This document shows positions 10,700 through 19,828 of a stretch of 64,000 nt of DNA, piece by piece. The position numbers and the translations under genes are program-made. Position 1 is the first letter of the stretch, and each line of letters opens with the position of its first letter. Below the pieces are notes generated by a model. That model was not told the origin of the DNA and made no database searches. It worked only from the letters and a program-made list of their open reading frames with translations. The DNA is taken from NCBI RefSeq assembly GCF_042453785.1, contig NC_091671.1, positions 14,950,001 through 15,014,000 on the forward strand, written 5' to 3'. The DNA comes from Malus domestica. Lineage: Eukaryota; Streptophyta; Magnoliopsida; Rosales; Rosaceae.

Positions 10700-11751
10700 T
10701 TTTCACAATGAAGTTTGAGACATCTAGGTGAGTTGTGTTCAATTGCCCTGATAAATGAACACTAGATCAGATATATCCATCAATTTAGCCTGGTCGAAGA
10801 AATTGGTTTCAACACCCTTCTCCTTGAAGAAGGCTTGATACAGGTCCACTAGATGTTTTGGGGTACGACAGGTACGTGCCCAGTGCCCGTTGGCCCCACA
10901 CCTATGGTAAGCTTCTTCAAGGTTTCTATGAGTGTTATTCATATGGGCTTTACCTTTGTGGCGATTTATATTTTTGAAGCTCGGGCCTAAATCATGCTTT
11001 GGGAACTTAGTTGGAAAACTGGACACCATGATTCTTACCTTTCCCGTTCCACTGGCCTCTTTTGTGGCCACATCCTTGTTTGCAATTATTACTACAAGAT
11101 GATGTGGTGTTCACTTCGAGGGAAGCAACATTCACGTCTTGGAATGGTGCCGATCCAATAGATAGGGATTGATGATTTTTCATCTGAAGCTCATTGTTTT
11201 GTTCAGCCACAAGGAGCACCGATATTAGTTGGTTGTACTCAATAAAACCTCACTTTCTATATTGTTGTTGCATGAGCATGTTGGAGGCATGAAAGATGCT
11301 AAAAGTATTTTCCAACATATCTTCCTTAGTGATGGTTTCCCCAGAAAGCTTCATTTGGAAGCTAATTCTGAACATTGCAGAGTTGTACTCTGCAACAGAC
11401 TTGAAATCTGGATCCTTAGGTGTGTCCACTCATAACAATCCCTTAGAAAATTCACCATTTTCTAGTAATTGTATCTATTTCTCAATGCCTTCTAGAGGGC
11501 TAATGGATATTCAATTGTTAGGTACTCGCTCTTCAGTCCTTCAAGTGGCGATGGATAAAGATCATGGCATTCGCCCGAACGTGAGAGGATGCACTGTTTT
11601 CCTCCTTGATGGTTTCTCAAAGATTCCCTGCCTCCAGATGGATCTTGGTAGCCACTACCCAGGTAAGATAGTTCTTCCCAGTAATATCCAGGGCATAGTT
11701 CTTCCGAGTAATATCCAGGGCAACAAAATCAAGTTTTGCCATGTTCACCAT
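10700..11751 (-). pseudogene. gag: gag pseudogene, inverted copy
   Basis: Reading on the minus strand from ATG at 11751 or 11742, it shows the same gag as 9494-10503. The LDIT(G/R)KNY segment is duplicated near the start (about 11680-11725). The zinc knuckle at about 10870-10910 reads YHRCGANGHWARTC; the first cysteine is replaced by tyrosine, so the CX2C is lost. Several stops and frame breaks are present. It is not functional. Confidence 0.82.
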
Positions 11752-12354
11752 TTTATTTTTCTGAAAGAAAAATGAGATATATAAGAACTTGCAATAATAT
11801 GTATTATGGAGGAATTTAGTGTTAGAACTTCTAGTTCTTACAAATTTTTCATTTTGATTTTCAGGCCAAAATGATAAGCACTCAAAATTTCAAACTTGAG
11901 ATTTACATGATTAATGAGAAGGGCGATTGTACTGCACCACTCTCATTCAAATAATATAGCATAGTATAGGCGATTATACCACACCACTCAAGCAGCAAGA
12001 AAATTTAAATAGGTAAAGCAGGGTGGACGATTATACCGCACCACCTAAAATTGCAGTAAAATTAAATCTGCAGTTCAAGATGGGCGATGGTACCACACCA
12101 TCTTCGATCGTAGTAAAATTAACATAAATAATCACTTGGTTAGTAATCAGGAGCTACACCAAACAAGAAATCAAAGATATAAGTAATTGTTATATTTAGA
12201 ACTATATGCAGACATGGAGCTAGTAGTTCTTCACGAGGGTACATCAAGCAGGTGAGGCAAAGGATGAAGAAAAACAAGAAAATCCTTGGAGGAAGCATTT
12301 TTTCGGTGAAGGGAGATGATAACTGGTTAAGGTTAGAAAGTCGTGCTGATAATG

Positions 12355-12687
12355 TGTTATAACTAGACAAAAGTTAGAGAGACAACCTTTGCTAGGGACA
12401 AGAGCGAAGTGAATGCAAAATATCACATTGTTTAGTTTCGTAACTATAACACAAGAAGGATTGCTGGTAAAAAGAGGAAGTGAGGGATACTGATATTATT
12501 GTTTTCAGTTATTTTCTTTTGCAGTGTATTGTGATCACAGACGGAGTGCTCTTTATATAGAGCAACAACCGTGACAAACCAAATAAATGAAATGATTGCC
12601 ACTTTTGAAAACATTACACAACAACAAGTACATTACTATTTTCAAGTCTTCCTCACTGTGGGCATTCATTATCACAATTTTACAACA
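12355..12687 (-). repeat. Inverted LTR inside the palindromic element
   Basis: In plus-strand view it starts TGTTATAACTAG and ends TTTTACAACA. It is the reverse complement of the 5' LTR but has a single copy of the 123-bp TATA segment. The PBS-side sequence (GTCGTGCTGATAATG, 12340-12354) precedes it, as expected for a leader in minus orientation. Confidence 0.85.
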
Positions 12688-12770
12688 CGCTATGGTTTTT
12701 TCCCATTGGGTTTTTCCGAGCAAGTTTTAATGAGGCAATTGATGTTGATATGTGAGCATCCAATTTGGAG

Positions 12771-13108
12771 TGTTATAAAATTGTGCGAATGAATGCCCAC
12801 AATGAGGAAGACTTGAAAATAGTGATTTATTTGTTGTTGTGTAATGTTTTCAAAAGTGGCAATCATTTCATTTGTTTGGTTTGTCATTGTCACAGATGTT
12901 ACTCTATATAAGAGCACTCCGTGTGTGATTACAATACACACTGCAAAAGAAAAAAATTGAAAGCAATAATATCAGTATCCCTCACTTCCTCTTTTTACCT
13001 GCAATCCTTTTTTGTTATAGTTACCAAACTAAATAGTTTGATATTTTACACCTGCTTCACTCATGTCCTAGCAAAGATTACCTCTCTAACTTTTGCCTAT
13101 TTATAACA
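12771..13108 (+). repeat. 3' LTR of the palindromic element
   Basis: It runs TGTTATAAAATTG to TTTATAACA, about 338 bp, in the same orientation as the 5' LTR. The preceding 83 bp (12688-12770, including CCCATTGGGTTTTTCCGAGC) looks like a copia 3' untranslated end. Confidence 0.87.
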
Positions 13109-13415
13109 CAAAATTTGCTTTTGATTTATTTTTTATAGTTATGAAGTGAATGACAAAAAAACCAATACATTAGGGACTTAACTTTCTTGCTTCAGTGATC
13201 CAAAACAATCTGTACTCCAAGAGTAAGCAAAGAGAAGAGGATATTACCAGAACTGGTCAAAGATTCACCCCTTGAAATGACTTTGTTTTCTGCAAATTAA
13301 ATCATTAGAAACACCACATTAATTATACTAGTTTTTAAATAGTTGATAAATCTATTTAATATATGTCTCACTTCACACTTTATGAAACTAGGCACATATT
13401 GCACATATGCACCTC
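13109..13415 (+). repeat. Tandem host duplication, copy A, right part
   Basis: It continues copy A after the LTR element and aligns with 14237 to about 14550, for example GGGACTTAACTTTCTTGCTT in both. With 7899-8436 it rebuilds the pre-insertion segment. Confidence 0.85.
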
Positions 13416-13489
13416 AAAAGCAAATGTGGAATGTATTAAGTATGTAGGATTTATTCAACAGTTTGTAAACTGTTAATAAAATAAGCCTA

Positions 13490-14550
13490 TAATTATTCTT
13501 TTCTGTCATTGCCTGTCATTTTCCTCTTAACAACAAAGGGTTGGCCAGAAAACAAATTCAAGTATTAGGGTTATGCTGGTTGCAGTACTGCTGCAGTAAT
13601 TGTGGGTTGATTAGGTTCATGTTAAAGCAGATTGTACCTTACAGTAAATCATGAAGAATGTAGTTGTACCTCAACTTATAGTTCCTTTAGAAAAGCAGTA
13701 GCTAGTGGAAGTGGGAATTGAAAAGCCCCCTCTAAGTGTACAAATATATCATGTATTTCCTTAACAACTTGGTGCTTGTCAATGCGGTCACAAGAAAAAA
13801 AACAATACAAGGGCTCATTTGGATTGAGGGATTTCAAATTTAGAAACTTAGAAGAGATTATAAAGTTAAATTGTTCGTTTGAAATATAGCAATCCATGCA
13901 TCACAAGATTTGAATAAGAAAGACATGAAAAACGTAAATGAAGTCCAAATGACTCATTACAAACACACAAATCCCTTCTGATTTTTTTGTTAATCCAGTC
14001 CCACTTGAGATAACGTGACAATTTCTTACTGGAAATCCCTAAAATCCGACTAGGTGGTTTGCCTAGTGAAGATTACATCTTACATCTAGTTGTTACAAAT
14101 ACAATCTATTTAATGATTTCTTGTTTATGTGGCAAAAGTTTCACATCCAAATCCTTTAATTCAAATTTCTCCACCCGAATGGAGCCTACAAATCTTTACA
14201 CGACAGACAGATGAAAGAGAAATGGGAACAACTATTAAAATTTTCTTTTTGATTTATTTTTTACAGCTATGAAGTAAATGACATAAAAACCAATACATTA
14301 GGGACTTAACTTTCTTGCTTCAGTGATCCAAAACCATCTGTACTACAAGAGTCAGCAAAGAGAAGAGGATATTACCAGAACTGGTGAAAGAACCCTTTGA
14401 AATGATTTTGTTTTCTGCAAATTAAATCATTAGAAACACCACGTTAATTATACTAGTTTTTAAATAGTTGATAAATCTAATTAATATATGTCTCGCTTCA
14501 CACTTTATGAAACTAGGCACTTACTGCACTTTTTTGGGTGGCATATGCAC
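13490..14550 (+). repeat. Tandem host duplication, copy B (empty site)
   Basis: It aligns with 7899-8436 plus 13109-13415. At the insertion point copy B reads ACTATTAAAATTTTC without any LTR element, giving a natural empty-site control. It has an additional 196 bp (13517-13712) not in copy A. Confidence 0.85.
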
Positions 14551-14691
14551 ATCAACCCAGCACCACAATTTCCATTAGGCTTTTCACGCTCGTCGCAAAT
14601 ATTGGGTACGTGGTCAGGGATGTCGAAAGACATCCTCGTCTTCAACCCATATCCTTCCTTGTTTCCATGTGAAGGTTTTTCATACACCCTG
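14505..14691 (-). CDS. Possible 3' exon of a small cysteine-rich peptide
   Basis: A minus-strand open stretch follows a good acceptor (TGTTACAG ending at 14692). It reads RVYEKPSHGNKEGYGLKTRM, continues through PNICDE, and ends with cysteine-rich NGNCGAGLMCICHPKKC and SKCLVS. The spacing of cysteines looks like a secreted cysteine-rich peptide, but I do not recognise the family. No first exon with a signal peptide was found upstream on the minus strand. The C-terminal codons overlap the end of duplicated segment B, so the gene may be truncated there. Confidence 0.3.
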
Positions 14692-14732
14692 CTGTAACAT
14701 GAGCAATTCAGATCTCTTGGATGAAAACCCAA

Positions 14733-15672
14733 GTCTAGCTTTGTGAGATCATAAACTAGTAAGCAAGAGGACCATGTATGCCCGTAAAGTTCGGGTTCTT
14801 GAATCTATGAAGAAGCTCCACATGCATGCAGGCAGGTGACATTATGAAAATATGGTGAAGGATCAAGGTTTTTGTTTGAGCAATCGTAGAGTAAAAGTGA
14901 GTTGGACTGTCGGGAACTAAAACTAGGCTATGGAAGTTTAGAAGGGACATAGTGGAGTGAAGATGAACAAGAAGGGTTGGAGATGATCTAACTTTTACAT
15001 CGGTAGTTAGTATAGGAAATTGGGAACAGATTAATAGAGGCTCTATTACAATGGTATAGTTTTCGAGATTTGCACAGGAAAATGTGGTTTAGCGGAGAAA
15101 ACGCGGTTGAATTTGGTTTCGAAAATCGCGTTTGAGTTTTCAGTTTGTGACAAAAGATTGTTGAAGCATTTTGAGGAATTGAAGTTGTTAACCAAAAATT
15201 GAGTAATAGAAGGAAAGGATGCAGGAGGCAGATTTTCTTGAATTTCTTGAATGTTTGCATTTTCGAATGAACTGCATTATTAGGTTATTTTGCTTTTCCA
15301 CACAACTATAAGGAAGTAAAGAAGATCAAGATGACAAGGAATCTACTTTTTAATCTGTTGAATAATAATACTTTGTGATTTCAAAATTCCTTTTGGACTT
15401 TTGGCATCTTGACAGGGATGTGTATTACTTTTGCAATGGCAATCCCACTTTTTCAGCGGCCCAATGGAATGTGACTTTTCTCCACCCTTTAGATTCTGCT
15501 GCCTGATTTCCTCCTTTTTCACCCACTACTGTTGGCGATGGTATGTTTTTTGATGGATCATCAGAGCAGTATGTTTCGTCGCTGTTTTGTGTATAGTTAA
15601 AACATGGCTTTTTACTTAAATTGATCATACATTTGTTTGAGAGAAATTAAACACATTTGGTTAAGGTTATCA
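14733..15672. other. Intergenic, no gene recognised
   Basis: Open frames at 14756-14950, 14988-15260 and 15425-15628 (all minus) show no domain, signal peptide or splice context. No repeats were recognised. Confidence 0.5.
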
Positions 15673-16710
15673 GAGCAGTTTCACCAGGGCTTGATAGCCT
15701 GGCACCTAGTCCAAAAAATGGACCAGCCTCCCTCATTTCTGCTCCACCTTAGCCTAAGCCAAGCCACAGGCTGGCCCAGAATCGACGAACTTGTTAACCG
15801 GCCCATCTGACATCAGTGTGGCGTCAGAGGCCGTTTGATCTAGACCGTCCAATCACAGATCAGCGGTCCACATTTTTTCTCCAATTTTTTTTTTTAAAAA
15901 GGGCACAACGGTCAGAATTATGACTGTTGGCCACGTGTCAACTTATAGGCTATTGGATTTGAATATTTTTCAAATCCAACGCTCCAGATTAATTACCTAA
16001 ATTAAGATTTATAAAAAATTAATTAAAAATTGTTAAAAAATACAGAAAATTTTTAATTTTTTTCCCTATAAATACCAAACCCTCATTTTCCACCTTACAC
16101 CGTATTTCAATATTTTCAACACTTTCTACCATATACTTTTTGTGTGAAAAAAAATACGAAGAACCTCATCCTTTCTTTTTTTGTCCATATAAACCTACAT
16201 CCCTACATCCATCTTCATTGTTTTTAAATCTTGAGTTCTTACAATGTCTTCATTGCAAGAGCCATACTGGCACTGTACCCATCAAAGTGACTTGATTGAG
16301 CACCAATGGGGATTGCAACAAGGTCAAGATAATTAAAAAGGATCTTGTGGTGGAACAATAAAGTTCTTAGTTTATTTAGTGTGCTTTTTTTTTTAAGTTT
16401 ATTTGATGAGTTTATGTAATTTTATTTAGTGTGTGTTTTAAGCTTATTTGATGAGTTTATGTAATTTTATTATGATAATGACACGTGGCGTGATGAGATT
16501 AGTTAAAAATCCTATCCGAAATTAAAACAATTTTTTTTATCTATTATTTTATAAAAAATTAAATAATATTTTAAATGAGCTGGGTGCCATAGCAGTTTGT
16601 AGGGGTGGAGATGCATTTGACCTATTACTGTTTATTGTGGTATATCACTGTTCACTGAATGAATTAAATAGGTTGGGTGCTAATACATTTTTTTACGAGT
16701 GGAGTTGCTC
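15673..16710. mobile_element. PIF/Harbinger deletion derivative
   Basis: The ends are GAGCAGTTTCACC (left) and GGAGTTGCTC (right), imperfect inverted repeats of the Harbinger type, with a 3-bp target duplication TCA (15670-15672 and 16711-16713). The left half matches the 5' flank of ORF1 in the larger Harbinger pair (26400-27030), including the TATA region CCCTATAAATACC at about 16067. The right part matches the transposase 3' end and its downstream tail. The middle of the element, including both genes, has been deleted. Confidence 0.78.
16244..16336 (+). pseudogene. 30-codon fused ORF in the Harbinger derivative
   Basis: An ATG downstream of the ORF1-type leader opens a 30-residue frame, beginning MSSLQEPYWHC and containing SDLIEHQW. 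Its second half corresponds to the transposase C-terminus seen at 24812-24847 (DLIEHQW). It is a by-product of the internal deletion; no function is implied. Confidence 0.5.
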
Positions 16711-17010
16711 TCACACCCAAAACATGGCTTTTTGTGTAATGTTAAATCTGAAGACCGCAAAATTTTACTATCACAGTAGCCAAATCCCACAAGCTAAGCT
16801 ACATGTCCAATCATGAATCCTCAAGAAAGGCAAAATGTGCATAATATATTTTCACACAAGTTGAAATTACACTAAAAATCATTGATTTATCGCCACAATT
16901 AAACAGTACCCATAGTTTTTGAAGAAAATACTAAAAACTCCACACACAAGCAGAAGCAGCGTACTTCATCATAATCCATATTCTTGGGTACATAGTTTTG
17001 CAATTTTAAG

Positions 17011-17722
17011 CTACTTCTGATCATTCTGGGCAGCTGATGGTTCCTCTGCTGGTGCCTTGGGTGGTGGCTTGACAAGGGTAGCCGGGAAATCAAGCAGCAC
17101 AATCTTTTCTATAGCTGTTGAAAATGTAGCCGAAAATTCTTGATGTTTAGGGTGGCCGAGAAACGCACTGTAACCTTCTTTATTTTTAAATGTCATCAAG
17201 AAGGCATGGGTAAACCCTTGCCTAAGCATCTCTAGGCTTTCCAAGTCCTGTCCCCTGAAAATTAAAGAGTCAAGCACGCAGGCGATGATCAAATATACAT
17301 GTTCGTGATAAGTAATTAACATTGTACAATTTTCTAGTGACTTTTAATGATCTCATACTATAGTATGAAGAATCACATAATTATTGTTTTAATTTCAAAT
17401 GGGGTGCCTGCGAAGGTAAAAACCGTTTTCTAATTCACTGTATTATGTGTAGAAATGTTCACTCTAGTGATAGTCTGATAATATAACATATCAAATCTCA
17501 AATAGTTGACAAGTAAAAGTTAGAACATTGCTCTAGCTCATGTTACATATTTATCATATGAACATTTACAGCTAGCTATTATGCTTTAATTATAAGAGCT
17601 TACCATTCAAAGGACTTAATAGCATCAATCTCAGCAACCATTTTCTCCATATCTTTCAGAATCTCCTCCATCAACACATTTTCCTTGAACTTAACAATCA
17701 CCAAGTGCTTGAACTCCCCCAT
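17011..17722 (-). CDS. Stress-responsive A/B-barrel (Dabb) domain protein
   Basis: There are two coding exons on the minus strand: 17604-17722 (MGEFKHLVIVKFKEN to SFEW) and 17011-17254 (GQDLESLEMLRQGFTHAF to the stop). The intron is GT...TTTCAG and the tryptophan codon spans it. The product is 120 residues. It matches the plant dimeric alpha/beta-barrel family typified by Arabidopsis At5g22580. These are small soluble proteins induced by stress, and their catalytic role is generally unknown. The core HLVIVKFKE strand and LRQGFTHAFLMTF are conserved, with a disordered PPPKAPAEE tail. Upstream in-frame ATGs at 17755 and 17788 exist. I chose 17722 because family members normally begin at MGEFKHL. 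The frame is intact and probably functional. Confidence 0.9.
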
Positions 17723-17788
17723 AATATTATTTTCCAGTTCTACTGTACTACCCATGAAGCAAAAAAAAAGAGTCCTCAAATCCCCCAA

Positions 17789-18191
17789 TTTATAATACCC
17801 TACATAACCATTGTTTGTGTGTCAACTTCCAGAGTCCTACTCCTACCTGTCCCCTGTCACACCCAATGACCCTGTTTGGAGGCAATCAATCAGTCCTCTC
17901 CTTTCTTAGGACAACAATATCTCTTGCTCAATATTTCCATGGGGTTGTTGTCCCACTAGTCAGCAATCCAGTAGCTCCACCACACAGTATAATTTTGTCC
18001 AGTTCTGCTGTCATAACTTTGCTTTTGCCCATGAATTTGATGATTGTGGTCCTTATGCCCATTTTATTGAAGTTACAGTACTCTTGTGGGACTGGATATG
18101 TTAAGGGGCTATTATCACTTTGCAGAACTACTATAGGACTAATTTTTAAAATATATATTCAACTGTAATTTTTTCCTCCTTGTAATGATTA

Positions 18192-18223
<32 letters not shown>

Positions 18224-18335
18224 TGAATTGTTCTTATTGCTAGACTTTTCTCCATGTCCTAGCCATGTGCTGCAGGGAATATTATTGTATATTATGGGAC
18301 CCTAATGTATAGATGATATGTCACATACTCTTTAA
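17789..18335. other. Dabb gene upstream region
   Basis: Non-coding flank on the promoter side of the minus-strand Dabb gene, with a (TA)n microsatellite at about 18191-18218. The open frame 17815-18168 lacks recognisable similarity. No clear promoter elements were identified. Confidence 0.45.
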
Positions 18336-18512
18336 GAGCAACTCAACCCATGTGGGTTGCTCGGGGGACAGTGGAGAAGAAGGGGCCGGAGGCCCGATGG
18401 AGAGAGGTCCAGCCGTGTGGAGGTCGAGCGACGGTGGGAGCCCGAGCGAAGGGGGGGTGGGGAGTCGACGGGCCTGTGGCCCTAGGGCTTTGCAATTTTT
18501 TATTTTTTTTGT

Positions 18513-18556
<44 letters not shown>

Positions 18557-18768
18557 ACCGGAGTTTTGCAATTTTTTATTATTTAAACAAACAAAAAAAA
18601 CTACTATTTTAATTGCTTATTGCCAGGGGGAGGGTTCCAAGGGTGGAGATGTAAATGACAATTACTGTTCATTAATGGTAGTTACTATTCATTTAAGGCA
18701 GTTACTGTTCAATAGAGTGGATTGAATAGTAGATTGCTAGGGGGAGGGCTCCATGGGTGGAATTGCTC
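18336..18768. mobile_element. Tourist-like MITE (PIF/Harbinger type)
   Basis: The terminal repeats GAGCAACTCAACCCATG (left) and CATGGGTGGAATTGCTC (right) are flanked by TAA on both sides (18333-18335 and 18769-18771). The right half resembles the ends of the Harbinger pair (the motif ACTGTTCA...GTGGATTGAATAG also appears near 41290). The left half is unusually GC-rich (18355-18480) and is followed by a (GA)n tract at 18516-18553. Open frames across it are a by-product of the GC-rich segment. Confidence 0.8.
18516..18553 (+). repeat. (GA)n microsatellite
   Basis: Uninterrupted AG/GA dinucleotide run inside the MITE. Confidence 0.95.
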
Positions 18769-18771
18769 TAA

Positions 18772-19828
18772 GGAGTCTTATAAAGGTGATGGAAAATGTA
18801 TTTGCCAGTCCAACGTATATATGATTAATTCTTATATCTACAATTTTCGGGAAAATGAAAAAGACTGTATTGTAAGAGACGCACCTCTATAGCTATACAA
18901 TGATGTAGTATTTTTCTCCACACTCTTGATAAAGAGAGTTCTGTTGTCGTCCTCTAACATCCGAGGCTTGGAGAAAAACACCAGCTCAACATTTACAACT
19001 GGTGTACCGGAAATCTAGAAAAAATTATCTCATAATAGCGAACTAATTAAGATTAGGAAAGTGTTTTGTGATAGTTTAGTGCTAATGATGCCTTTTCAAT
19101 ATATATCATTTGATTAAGAGTATTTACGAAGCTTAGATTCTATAGTGTTACTTTGACATTATTAGAACATTTGTTTCAAAACTTGTCTTTAGGACAGAAT
19201 ATTGAACATTTACCTTTATCAATTTCAGATTTTTCTAACCCATTACGATTGGCATTTGGCATTGTCTATTGAGGGTTTATATGCATTATATTTGTGTAGT
19301 TAATTGCATAATTATTTATGAACTACTGTGTGGTGATATAGCAATTAATTAGACGTTATTTTTTTTAGATAATACTTAGGTACTTACTAGTCATGAGTAT
19401 CCTATACTTTTTGATTTGGTCTAATCAAAAGATATTACTTGTTTCTTATTTTTTTAAAGTACAAAAAAAAAAATTAATTAACATGTCTATTACTTTTTAA
19501 AATATAAAACATGTGTTAAAATATCATTAGGCCAAAAAAAAGAAGAAAAAAGTATATAAAGTACTCACTAATGAGAGTACCTAAATATTATGTTTTTTTA
19601 AAGAGACGCTTCATTTACGTCCTGGAAAATTATGTTTTTTAAAGAGACGCTTCATTTACGTCCTGGAAAATAATGTTGTCTTTTTTAATGGATGGATGCC
19701 TTGACGAAGCGCACCGTGCATAGGGTCACTTGACCGGACGGATAGTAGGATACACTCATTTTATTTGGCTCGAGTCTACATGTAAATTACATGTTTATCA
19801 ATTAATAGATAAAGGACTACGTGACAAT
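18772..19828. other. Intergenic, with a 41-bp tandem duplication
   Basis: AT-rich DNA without a recognisable gene. The segment TATGTTTTTT...AAAGAGACGCTTCATTTACG occurs twice in tandem at about 19589-19630 and 19631-19672. Confidence 0.55.

Larger units (their letters stand above)
8437..13108 (+). mobile_element. Palindromic gag-only copia-type LTR element
   Basis: The element is bounded by forward LTRs (8437-8893 and 12771-13108, TGTT...AACA) and an exact 5-bp target duplication CAAAA (8432-8436 and 13109-13113). Internally, forward leader and gag (8894 to about 10569) are followed by a 67-bp spacer. An inverted gag, leader and LTR (about 10637-12687) come next, then a normal 3' internal end (12688-12770, purine-rich before the LTR). 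The two internal arms are therefore a near-palindrome of about 2 kb each. No complete protease, integrase, RT or RNase H is present, so it is non-autonomous. The single target duplication suggests one integration of an already rearranged cDNA, or later self-insertion with loss of one LTR. Confidence 0.85.

Noticed and set aside
18313..18612. Arginine/glutamate-rich open frames over the MITE
   Set aside because: Produced by the (GA)n run and a GC-rich stretch; no protein family.
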